DNA of 40,196 nt from Spongospora subterranea. Lineage: Eukaryota; Endomyxa; Phytomyxea; Plasmodiophorida; Plasmodiophoridae. The notes below the pieces were generated by a model, which saw nothing but the letters and a program-made list of their open reading frames with translations, did no database searches and had not been told where the DNA came from. Location: the NCBI GenBank assembly GCA_900404475.1, contig OUQQ01000118.1:1-40196 (forward strand), written 5' to 3'. Of this stretch, positions 1-11,500 are shown in pieces. A program made the position numbers and the translations under genes. The stretch's first letter is position 1, and each line of letters opens with the position of its first letter.

Positions 1-80
1 CACCCGTTACCCGTCCTATCCTACACCCGTTACCCGTCCTGTCCTACACCCGTTACCCGTCCTACACCCGATATCCGCTC
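1..80. repeat. Degenerate short tandem repeat at window edge
   Basis: Two 23-bp units (1-23 and 24-46) differ by one base. A third unit (47-64) lacks five bases, and a diverged partial copy follows to about 80. The core is CACCCGTTACCCGTCC followed by a TATCCTA-like spacer. The array probably extends to the left of the window. Nothing in it is coding. It has a C-rich/G-rich strand bias but is not a canonical telomere repeat. Confidence 0.8.
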
Positions 81-739
81 TTTATGATCCGTACCTGTTT
101 AAACGTTTCGATTCGTCTCTTTCTGTTCCTTTTGCGAATTAGAGAAGGGCGTTTTTCTAGAATTGTTTTTACTAGGAAAATACATGAACAGGGCATTGTC
201 GCCGGGCAACACTTCGCACCTGCAACAGCGGAAATCGGATCCGTGCATCGTTTTGCCAAAATCCATGATGTGACAAGTGCGCAAATTATCCTATCACTTT
301 CCGACGAACTGATTTCCACTGGTAATATTTTATCCATATCTTTGTGTAAATGAACACAAAAAATCAAGGCGGAATATAATCTGGGTATCTGTCAGGTTCA
401 GATCCTGACTTTTCCAGTTCGTTTTTACTCATCTGTCATTTTGGCAGTCCCGTTTTCGTGGATTACGTATCTAAGTTGGGCTACGTCCTAAAACCTCCAT
501 TACGGATTGAGATCAACTTGGCAAATCCGAGATGCTGTTGATGAACAACACGCCCTCCACCCGCACAGTTCAGACATGGGTGTTTTGGGAAATCAATACA
601 AACAGCTCCACATGCTCTGTACATACATATGCCCTGGCCCCGACGTACAATACGATCGTACCTCTGGATCGCTCAGCGGTACTCGAGTCCTTTATGTGCT
701 GCACCATTATAGCAACAACTCCCATTTTTTCGGTAAAAT
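81..739. other. Region with no assignable gene
   Basis: No convincing gene is visible. Reading on the minus strand between about 284 and 99 gives a short Cys/His-rich stretch (CHIMDFGKTMHGSDFRCCRC) that could be an exon of a zinc-binding protein, but no start, partner exon or family could be identified. The stretch from about 370 to 739 contains only short overlapping ORFs and is taken as the upstream region of the subtilase gene. Confidence 0.4.
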
Positions 740-3700
740 ATGGGGCGTTTGGTCCTAGTTTTGGTTTGTGTCAGTATCAGAGTGTTTTTCGCTGCCGGAG
801 CTGGGAATGGGTACTACAATCCGGATCGCTGGGTCGAATTCAGTGACGCCGTTGACAACTCTCGCATGTTGCTTCTGGCTAGGGCAACTATTGATACGAC
901 AATCGCCAACCCCGTCAAACTATCATTCGCTGTTTTGAGTGCAGACGACAAAGACCATTTCATCGTACAGTTTGCCGAGCCCATATCAGAGGAAGCTAGA
1001 ACAGCGGTGGAGGTCCTCATTAACAACAGCCTTGACGAGTACATACCCCATAATTCATTCGTCGTCTTCACCAATCCTAGCACCGTCCAGGCGATTCAAA
1101 ACGTCCCTGGTGTTGTATGGGTAGGGGAATGGGATACGACTTTCAAACACCAGAGCTCATCTGGCGCCAAAACCTTTCTTGCACTGGATTCGGAATCGAA
1201 AGCTGATTTACCTGAACTGATTATCCAATTACCCAAAACTAGTTCGACGTCATCGCTGTCGTCTCTTGAAGCATTGGCAGGCTCATGGACCGCGTTGGCG
1301 GAATTGGAAATCCACTGTCGCTTCAGTGCAGAACCTCATCAGCTCAGCCGAATACGCATATGGAATATCACGTTGAACGGTGTTTCGATTGCCACTGAGT
1401 CGGATCTCGAAGTGGTCACGGAATGGCTGGCTCGACGCCCCGAGGTCATGTATGTGCATCGTCGGGAAACGTTCAGCCTCAACAACTATTGGGCGCGCTC
1501 GTTGATACAGAACGATGAACCCAGCGGCCTAGATAATGATGCGTTATTATTCGATAAGCACGGTATGAGATTTATTGTCCAATATTTCACGATATTTCTG
1601 TTCAACGACTGATTGTGTCATGACAGGCATCACTGGGCAAAATTCCATTATCGGTGTCAGCGATTCTGGTATTGATGCGAGAAGTTGCTTCTTTCATGAC
1701 CCTGAACACAATGTTCCCTACGCTTATGTAGCCACCAACGTTTACAATAGCTCAAAGGCGGTGACAGGAAATCACAGGAAGATTGCTCAGTATATCATAC
1801 CGACTTCTGGGGACTCAAATGATAATAATGGGCATGGAACACACGTATCGGGGACGCTAGCAGGCAAGGTCTTAGGATCTTCATCACTCAGCAAGTTCAA
1901 CGGCGTTGCATCTGACGCCAGAGTGGCGTTCTTCGATATTCAAAAAGGCGATACGATTGGCCTGCCAGTGACCTTGTCCACGAACTATCTGCCATATTCG
2001 TATAGCGTTGGGGCGCGGATCAGCTCGAATAGCTGGGGCTCCAAGGATCCGGCTGAGCTGGGCACATATACTGTAAATCACATCGCTCTGCTGTTCTCGG
2101 CATCGCCAAATCCATGGCATTGTACAGTTGGCTTGCGGCGATATCGACAGATTTGTCTGGGACTACCCAGATATGTTGATCGTGTTTGCCGCCGGGAACC
2201 AAGGCTCGGACGGCTCAATGAACTTGACACCACCTGCCACCTCGAAGAACGTTGTCGCCGTCGGCGCCACCTCATCGTCGTCGAATATGTTCGACGACAC
2301 CTACTGCGGGGCAAGTTCGTTTTCCAGCTCGTCCCAATGCGGTATCGTGAAGTCATGGGGGAATGGTATTGAAGACGATCTTGTAAATTTTGTTGTCAAT
2401 TGCTATTTCCACCGGTAGTTGACCCTTGTTCCAATAGGCCGAATTCTCCAGCGTTGGTCCTACACAAGATGGCCGGATTAAGCCCGACCTTGTGGCACCT
2501 GGTTTGAAAATAGTCAGCGCCAGCCGGTATTGCAATGGGTCGGAAAGTTCAGATCTGTATATCGATCAAGGGACTTCAATGGCGGCACCACATGTTGCAT
2601 CCCATTTACGTAAGCAGTTTCACAGGGATAGGAGGTTGGCCAAGTTCCTGACATGACACCGGTTGTAGACCTGGTTAGGCAATATTTGATGCAAGGCTAT
2701 CTCGCCAAAGGGGTCCAGAATCTGTCTGCAGCTATCAATCCGTCGGCCGCCTTGCTGAAAGCATTAGCGATATCGGGTTCGTTCGAAATCAGGAGAAGAA
2801 GATACATCAACAAAGATTATCTGGATACACAAGTAATCGCTGATAACAGTGCACCCGATAAATACCAAGGTTTCGGCCGATTGAAACTGAATCGAGTCTT
2901 GAACTTTGCCGATAATGCCGCCAAGCATACCACCTATGCTCCTCGGGTAAGATTGTGCTCGGTATAATTGCTGTGGACGAGAGTCGAACTGATTCGGGTG
3001 AACTTGTTAGGGTGTGAATGGTTCTGATCCTTCTTTGAAATCTAAACAGACCCATTCCTACACATTTTGTGTCAGTTATTTGTATTCGTCATATCCTCCA
3101 CGATTTACCCTCGTCTGGACCGATTACCCTTCGTCATCACAAGCGACAACCCAACTGGTTCAGAATCTGGACCTCACAGTCAATACAAGTGATAATCCCA
3201 GCGCGATATATTATCGTATGTCGTCGCTCCATCACAATTCGTTGCATCTCTGACAGGATCGCCTTGATATAGCCAATGAGTTAGGGTCACTTGACGCTGT
3301 GAACACGGTTGAGCGCGTGGTTTTACCTGGATCTATACAGCCCGGAGTGGAAATCACTGTTCAAGTGAACGCTCGATCATTGCCTATAAGAGCAACTCAG
3401 CCGTATGCGTTGGTCGCAACAGGACGCATTGTACAATCATCATGTCAAAAAGAGTTCCCTGGTGGATATATTCCGTCTTCTAGGTAAATGCCCTTGAAGG
3501 GCTCGACACGGGTGGATCTTAGCATTATGCAGGTATAAAGACGAGAGTTTGACATCATCAAGTGACGCAATTCAACCAAGCTCACCTAAAACAATTTTGG
3601 ACGCAATTGAACAGACAAATCCTGTCATTTTGATAGCAATCGCTGCGTTTGCCGGTACCACATTGCTGTTGGGAGTGTGTGGTTGTTATTGCGCAATATC

Positions 3701-4084
3701 GAACGATAGTTCGTGTTGTACAAGGTACTGGGAACACAGCATGTTCCGAATAGTTAATAACTATTTGACAGACGCCGAAGAGCGGATGAAGACGATGATG
3801 AAATGTCAGGCCCAATGGGTCAATTCAGCCCAAGCTCGCTTCCCAAGCCAGCTAATACTAAATCCCTTTCGAGAAGTCATAGTGGAAAGGCTGTCAAGTC
3901 TTATACATCAGCAAGCGCAACGAAGACTCCAACTGTCAATGCAGCTGGCAGTCCAAGGCACCATCGCACCGCATCCGAAACAATTCCCGTGCATGGTCCG
4001 GTCGCTAATCCAACAGTCATAGCAAATAATCTACCACCTATCAGATCCTCACGTAGAGAATCCAATCTTAGCAGCGCTTGGTAA
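740..4084 (+). CDS. Type I membrane subtilisin-like serine protease (S8)
   Basis: The gene has nine exons: 740-1562, 1627-2072, 2128-2382, 2438-2609, 2669-2946, 3011-3215, 3273-3483, 3533-3724 and 3772-4084. Together they encode about 964 aa in one frame. The start is followed by a hydrophobic signal peptide (MGRLVLVLVCVS...). A propeptide-like region precedes the peptidase domain. The catalytic set is complete: Asp287 in VSDSGID, His344 in NGHGTHVSG, oxyanion Asn447 in FAAGNQG and Ser555 in GTSMAAPHVA. A beta-rich domain follows, then one membrane helix (about 828-850) and a Cys/Arg-then-Ser-rich cytosolic tail. The layout resembles the S8 proteases of the Dictyostelium tagB/tagC type, but without an ABC transporter. 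It probably acts in the secretory pathway or at the cell surface. Substrate is unknown. Introns are 47-64 bp. The subtilase identity is certain; the exon 7 acceptor was chosen among alternatives by family conservation. Confidence 0.9.
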
Positions 4085-4859
4085 AAACTGATAAAATTGG
4101 TATATATATTGAAGGTCAGCCTTCCTAACACGATTAATTTCAACTTGGCTACCGGAATCCAACTTTACCTGGTACTCCTATGAGATTGGGTTTGATTCCG
4201 GTTCAGCGGTTCCTGTTCCACGCAGGAAAGAACAGAGTCAAAGTGAGAAAGGCGGTGATGCTTGGCACTGCTTCCTGGGTAGTTCAACACATTGCGACAT
4301 TATTTCGTTATAATGAGCGACGATACCGTGGATATGGATAATAATCACTCGTACAGTCCAACATTACTGCTATGTGATTAACGTTGCTGTGGATGACAGG
4401 GGGTAACATAGTGCATTACTGCTACGTGATGATAACTGTGGTAGCGTTGCTGTGGATGACAGGGGGTAACATAGTGCATTACTGCTACGTGATGATAACT
4501 GTGGTAGCGTTGCTGTGGATGACAGGGGGTAACATAGTGCATTACCACTCCAACATTACCGCTACTGTACGCGATGATAACTGCGGTAGCGTTGCCAGGG
4601 CACCATACTGGTAGGTAGCGTTGATGATAGAGGGTGTACGTACCACAACAGCCCCACTTCACCCAGTATGAATCGCTACACAGTTGATGCAGCCCTGGTG
4701 TCATGTCATAAATCAACTTGAGCAGACCTGAGCCATGGCGGGCTCCAGTCCGCCAGTAGGCAGTAACGGCACCCGACTGATCCCTATAAGTGTAGTTTGC
4801 GGCATGACATCTTGTGTATAACTTTTGCTTGTTATTATTATCTGGGATCGTTGAGTTGA
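4085..4859. other. Intergenic region with minisatellite
   Basis: This lies between the subtilase stop and the start of the chloride exchanger. Apart from the 63-bp minisatellite it has no supported gene. ORFs across it exist only because the repeat unit is a multiple of three. Confidence 0.6.
4382..4600. repeat. 63-bp minisatellite
   Basis: Copies begin at 4382, 4445 and 4508. The first two are identical over 63 bp; the third matches for about 39 bp, then carries different sequence before returning to a diverged copy of the GATGATAACTG(T/C)GGTAG end. A partial degenerate copy precedes the array (about 4353-4381). The unit is 21 codons long, so both strands show artificial periodic ORFs (LLWMTGGNIVHY on +). 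The near-perfect identity suggests recent expansion. Confidence 0.9.
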
Positions 4860-7800
4860 ATGACTATGTCTTCCAGTAATTCTGATCAAGCCTCAATACC
4901 CCTTCTATCACCAAGAAGATCCAATCCTGTTTTCCGATCCATTGTTAGCCATTTCAAAACTGAAGTTCAGTCTCCACATCTGTTCGACAGTTTCGGTATA
5001 ATATGAAATAATTTCATTGGATCCAGCTGATAATGGTGTAGATTTTGAGATACCCAACTCCCTGGTAATATAGTTATGTTTCATTTTGACCATTCCAAAC
5101 CCAGCGCTTGCCAATATGGAGTAGGTTAGGACCGCATATACGAGAAATCGATCATTATCGGATCGACGAAATGAGAAATTATGGCGATGGATTCTCACAT
5201 TCGTCATCGCTGCGGCCATTGCCATCATCGCCTTCGCAATCGGTAAAACCATCAATTTGCTTGAACGATGGAAATACGGTACCATCGAGGTATCGTTCTC
5301 GTATGTGCACAACGTTTTCGATAATGATGTTCCAAAATAGAGCGCCATGCTCAATTCCGACAACACCTTCGTCGTCATCGGCCTATACGTCAGCATATCG
5401 ACCCTTTTATCAGCGGTATCGGCAGCTGTCATTGCATTCTATGAACCTGTCGCTGGAGGTAGCGGTATTCCCGAAATCAAATGCATTTTGAACGGCGTCA
5501 AGATTCCACGTGCTGTTCGATTGAAGACTCTATTCAGCAAGTCGATCGGTGAATTTTAATTTCAAATCAGTTGGAAAATTTTGCTAACATAGCACTGTAG
5601 GCATTGTTTTTGGTGTTGCTTCTGGATTGCCCATTGGTCGTGAAGGGCCCATGATCCATATTGGCGCTATATGTGGCGCCGGGCTGTCACAAGTATCTTC
5701 TCGTTCCAATATCTCATCTACGAGTTAACCTGGCTTGAATAGGGCAAATCTTCAACGTTAGGTCTAGATACCAAGCTGAATCTCTTTCGACCTTTTCGCA
5801 ACGATCGGTATGACGACTGCACTGGTATTCGCTTTTTTAATGCTCCTGGTCTCGTTTAGTGAGAAGAGGGATTTCATCGCATGTGGAACGGCTGCTGGTG
5901 TGGCGTGCGCATTTGGTGCTCCATTGGGCGGCGTTCTGTTTGCAATTGGTACTGTCTTCAAAAAGCCCAAATTTCAGCGACTGACAATTGCCTGTTTTCG
6001 TTTTTAGAGGAGAGTTCTTCTTTTTGGAGCACATCGTTGACACTGAGGGCGTTTTTCACTGCACTATCCTCTGCATTTATTTTGAATGTTCTCAGCATCA
6101 GTGGTCAAGGTATCCCGGCCGGTTCCGCCTTCGCCTTCGGCCTGATTCCCAGCTTCTCTTCCAACACATGCATATACAGGCTGAAAGAAGTTCCGATTTT
6201 CATAGCTATGGGTATGTTGGAGATGAACAGCGATCGTGTTTTTATTTAGGCTGTTGGTTGGACAGGAATTTGTGGAGGACTATTCGGAGCCGGGTTTAAT
6301 CACTGCAATGGCATGCTTTGTAAATGGCGATACGAGAAACTGAAGGCCCCGATTCTTCGGTTCCTAGAAGTGCTTTTGTTCAGTTCAGTCGCGGCTCTGC
6401 TTGCAATATCAATCCCGCTATTCCGACCTGATTGTATCGCGGCTGATTCTTCTGGGGCTTCTCGGATTCAATTTAGCTGCCAACCGGTTCGATGCGTTAT
6501 CACATTTCTCTGATTTTTGTTCGATATTGTTGACATCGTCTCGTAGGGCCAATACAGCTTGACTGGAACTATATTTTTTAGCCCTGCAGAGTCTGTTGTC
6601 AAGATTCTTTTCCACTCAGAGGAGCATTTCGGTACAATCTCTCCAGTTCTCAATTCAATTACCAGCTGACGGTTTACATTAGGTTTGTTCAATATGATCT
6701 TATTCATGGTGGTGACCTATATTTTAAGTTGCATGACATACGGAATATCAGTTCCAAGTGGTTTATTTGTGCCAAATCTTCTTGCTGGAGCCGCCTTTGG
6801 TAGAATTGTGAGCGAGCACACATCTGACCAACACTGAACTTGCTAATCATCACGCGATCAGGTCGGAGAGAATCTCAATTCTCTAGGAATTTTCGGGGAT
6901 GTCAACAGCGGAATATATGCTTTGATCGGCGCAGCGTCGTTTTTAGGTTTGATGAATTTAATTCGAGTTCTGTTGTCTAATGACGGAATCTAGGCGGCAT
7001 GGCTCGAATGACCATATCGTTGACCGTGATTTTGATTGAAGCCACAGGAAATATTCAATATGGGCTGCCTGTTATGCTTGCGTTAGTGTTCAGTAAGTGG
7101 GCCGGAGATTTTTTCAACGACAACCTATACGACATCCACATCCATTTGAAACATCTGTCGTATCTTCCTTCCAAGCCTCTTGTTGTCGCTGAATACCTTC
7201 AAGCCTCGGTAAAGTCTCAGGTATTTCCTATATTTTCAAATTAGTTATCCTTTATTACTTTCAGGACGTTATGGAGCCCGAGCTCGTTACTGTTTCTGAG
7301 ATTTGTCGAGTTCGCGATGTTTTTCGGATCGTGTTTGAGCACCCGCACAATTGTTATCCTGTGGTGGAGTCTGACACGCCTAACTCGTAAACCCATTTCA
7401 ATTATAGTGTTCTACCTCAAACTTGATATTAGAGTCGACTATCGAGGATCAATATCAAGAAGCTATCTAATCATCATTCTAATCAACCGCGACTTTCACC
7501 GTCTTCGGCCTACGCACGCCACCCCTCACAGACTGGACTTCTTACATTTTGAAAATTCCTATCCAAGGCCGGTGCCATAATTGTTTTTAATCATTGATTT
7601 TCGATTCATTATTGAAGTACAGATATCCAAATATTGAACAAGTAAAATTAGTAGGGGATGAGCTCGATTTATGGATAAATTTAACTGTAACGAATTTCGT
7701 ATTGTCGGTTTCTATCGCAATTAATCGCTGATATCAGCCATATATGAATCCCTCTCCCTACGCTGTACAAGAGAATTCTCCCGTTGTGCACGCCTTTGAC

Positions 7801-8152
7801 CTATTTCGGACAATGGGCCTTCGCCATCTATGGTCGGTATTTTGCCTTTTTCATGGCGGTTAGGCTGACTCTCGTTTTTTAGGGTCGTTAACAGACAAAA
7901 TCAAGTAAGTCCAGTTTGAATTCCTCTCATGTTGCTGATTCCATGCAGATTGCCGGAATGATAACTCGCCGGAACTTAAGTGGAATATATATGAGGAAAA
8001 AAGTCGATACGCTGCTTCGCGCGGAAACGCAGCGTTCCTATCTCCATGCTTATAAGCAGGTCCCGATTTCATGGGCGCAAATCAACGTTCATCAAGACGT
8101 GGATTCAGAAAATAGCAAACAAGAATCTGAAGACTCTCATTCAAACGCCTGA
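4860..8152 (+). CDS. CLC-7-like chloride/proton exchanger
   Basis: Nineteen exons encode about 791 aa (human CLC-7 is about 805). They are 4860-4995, 5042-5064, 5125-5289, 5341-5548, 5601-5692, 5743-5807, 5860-5948, 6008-6211, 6266-6486, 6547-6631, 6683-6807, 6862-6946, 6994-7220, 7265-7386, 7433-7571, 7618-7686, 7738-7832, 7883-7904 and 7949-8152. A stop codon directly precedes the ATG. CLC signatures are GSGIPE (149-153), GREGP with gating Glu192, and [12 protein letters not shown] with the proton glutamate at 261; both glutamates imply exchange rather than a passive channel. After the membrane core come two CBS domains (about 576 on; YMNPSPYAV to ITRRNL near 690-735), closest to lysosomal CLC-7. 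Expected role: charge compensation during endolysosomal acidification. Exons 2 and 18 are only 23 and 22 nt. The donor at 7572 is the weakest splice call. Confidence 0.93.
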
Positions 8153-8550
8153 AGCGATTAAGTTTAAAATATCTTCGAATAATATCATTTGTGTGAAACC
8201 AAAACAACGTTATAACACTCATAGACTCAATATGATAAATTTTGTATTGTAGATAAATAATGAAATAATAAATTTCTGTCAAATCCATACTTTTATTCTC
8301 CCGTCACGGCTACTTGTTAACTGAAAAAAACAAAGCGGCTCATACTCTGCCACAACCCAAATCGTGGCAATGACGTACCAGCATTTTCTGAGGAAGCTGC
8401 AAGGCGACCATATGTGTAATGATATCGGAATGGGATGTATCCGCGGAGACGGGACCGCGGCGTCGTGGCCTCAACAAATCTTCACTACATGGAATATTTT
8501 CGCTGCAATCCTAGACATTCAACTTAGTGCAATGGCCAGATGGGGCAAAT
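8153..8550. other. Convergent intergenic spacer
   Basis: This spacer separates the stops of the chloride exchanger (+) and VPS15 (-). It is AT-rich at its left end, consistent with 3' ends on both strands. I see no gene here; the ORFs across it have no family resemblance. Confidence 0.5.
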
Positions 8551-11500
8551 TCAAAAAAAAAACGAAACAACCTGAAATACTGCAACATCATGTTCAAGCC
8601 GGCCCGTGTATGAGCCTGTAGCCCTACTTCCACCTCCATCTGAAATGAAATAGGAAGCACGCGGCTCCGATAAATCCCAGAACATTATTTGCTGGTTCCA
8701 AGACGAGGTGATGACCCAAGATCCAGGGCAGTGAAGAACGCTTGATATTCCCTGATTACCTAACGGTTTTGGAGGCCATGTGGCTATCTCTTCTGCAATG
8801 TTGACGTAATCTTTACGATCCGCTTCGAGATAAGGCAAATTGGCTAAGGAAAACACAAAACAAGACGTCAGATATCAGCAAGCAGCTCAAATTGCCTAGA
8901 AATTACTGTTTTCTTCTGTAAGAAAACAAGCTCTTGAATCCCCAGTGAGAAGGTCGAAAGCAGTGACCGTATTATCTCCGAATGTTCCAATAAACGCTAG
9001 CGGGCCTTCTTCCGGATGCCGAAGTTTGCTACTAGGAGCAACAACGCTGGTGACAGGGCAAGCACGTAAACATGATATAGGCGAATGTGAGGAATGGCGC
9101 CAAGACGATACGGCCACGTGAAACCGGGCGTCAAACTGATAGTGAGCCAGTGGAACCGGTTAAGTCTAAGATTGGGAACAGAAAACAAATACGACATCCT
9201 ACAATTGAAACATATCCACGAACAGAACCGGTAACAATTGAATAAATTGATGGCCCAATTTGCATGTGACTCAAAAGTCCATGATGAATTGGAATGCTCA
9301 TTGAGAAAGCCTCCTGACGTGATCTGATCAAACCGACAAACAAAAGTCACCGAATGAAGGAGATAACACAAGGAACGGGTACCTGAGATCCCGGCCCACG
9401 ATCCGGCCATTTTCAGTGGCGTAAACAAGCATTGATTCTGACAACTTGTTCGCATGTTGTATCTAAATTACTGGTGTCAAAAGGCAAACACGTAGTCACC
9501 AATAGAATACCGAAGCGATGGGGCCATTGTTGGATTCTTGTTTCAGTAACGACGTGGCACCGACGTACCGGTCAGCAGAGCCGTCTTTTCGTACAGTGCA
9601 TTCGATACGAAAGACCTCAACAACGCCTATAAATATATTATCAAACAAAGTCGGTACACGTAATTGGCAAATAACGCTACCGGTCGCGGTCCCAAACGCA
9701 ACGGAATGAGATGCGTCACAAACCGTTAACGAGGTGACGCCACCATCGACATTGTGGACCAACTGAGACGACGCCGAAACAGATTTCTCTAGTCGATGAC
9801 AGTCCCATATTCGGATTGAGCCGTCTAGGCTAGCACTGCAAACGAATTGATTATCTCGCGAGACGCTCATCTACCATGTTGCGCTTGGTAACGAGTTCGG
9901 TAATACTTATTGGCATCGAAAAAAATACCTGAGTTACCGCTGAGCGATGCTCTTTAAGATCAGTCACAAGCACTCCTTGCGGTCTCCACGCATGAGGATG
10001 TTGGCTCATGCGACGATCATAGGGCGGGCTACTGTTCCCATAGACCCAAGACGCAGATAATGACTGAGCATGGCAAACACCGAGATCAACAAGGTCAAGC
10101 GGGACACCTTTTCCATTAGGATTGTGGTCAGTAAACCGGTAGAGTAATAGAAAAGCGATACCTAAAGAAGGGCAGATACCGGGCGGCGCTGTTTTACTAG
10201 AATGACGAGTACAACCTTGGGAACCGTATTTGATCTCCGACCTCAGCACTAACCGCTTCTACAAGGTCGAGGTTAACGAAGACGTCGTGGTATGGGCAAT
10301 ATAAAACATACCTGAAATACGTCAATCAATCGTGGAAACTTGTGCTGACCAATTGACGAGCAAGAGGGAATTTCATTTTCTCCTGCAGCTTTGCAAGCAA
10401 TTAAGTTCTGCAGCTCAAATAGTGGTGTAGAATAAATCGCACCTGGTATCTCTTTTTGCCTGGATTTTCCCTGCATATTGTTCAATTCAGATGCGAGATG
10501 ACACGAGGAGCTCGTCTCAAGGGCGCGAACTTCAACTACGATTGCCTAATTGTGATTACGGAGGTAAATGATGAGAAAGAAATTTGCAGCAAATTATCAC
10601 ACCTGCCTATATACATCGGGAACGGTATGTTCAAAGGCAATCGAATAAAGGTGGCTGGATTCGGGAAGCTGTACATATTTTTCGAGCAACTCTGCCTGGA
10701 AAAAAACTTATCAGACGATGATAACCATTGGGCCGACCATGAGATACCTCGGTCTTGTCATGATTCGCTTGCTTGCTCTGTATCCTTTGCTGTAAGGCTG
10801 CGTTGACCCCATTTAGATAAGGCATCATCGCGTCAAGAACATGTCGCTCATTTGGGTCATCAACGGATACGCGGGAAATGAAAGCGGTTCGGCTAAGCGG
10901 TGGACGCAAACAGCGCATCAAAGCGACTCTACAAAATTCATCAACATTGTTGAGACCAAAATACTCGGACTTACTTCGAATAAAGAAAAATCTCAGATTG
11001 GGGATGAAGAAAGGGTGGGAAATACGGGCCCAGAAAGCAATAAAACTTAACCGGGCCTAAATGTCGAATGACGCCGCAGATAAAATTAAGGGATGTTAGC
11101 CTTATCCAAGTAGACGGATGACAAAGTAGTGGAATAACCCGGCTTGCCACGTTGATAAGAACTTTTTGCTCGAACAACCCTAATATGAACAGCTTTGAAC
11201 CTAGAGAAATTGACACGCCGCGAATTTTTCCATACCGATTTCTACTTGAGCGATTAACGCTTCCAAAGCGCGTATAACTACGGTTTCTTCTACATCGAAT
11301 AAGGCTTGCTCGATACAGGGAAGCAAAAAATTTTGGAAAGCTACTGTCCCCACGTAAATTGAAATTCCGATGGCATTACAGAAAAAAGCTAAATCAAAGG
11401 ATCGTGAGAAAGACCACCATGCTCAACGTTATGTGAAACTTACCAGCCCTTAGTTGCCAATCTCGATCGTTGAGAACGGAGATAAGCATCGGTAATAGCC

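Noticed and set aside
62..367. A Cys-rich possible LIM or PHD exon on the minus strand
   Set aside because: The cysteine spacing is incomplete and no adjacent exons were found.
4378..4716. ORFs of 76-112 codons on both strands with repeated LLWMTGGNIVHY or mirrored text
   Set aside because: They arise because the 63-bp minisatellite unit is a multiple of three; nothing else supports coding.
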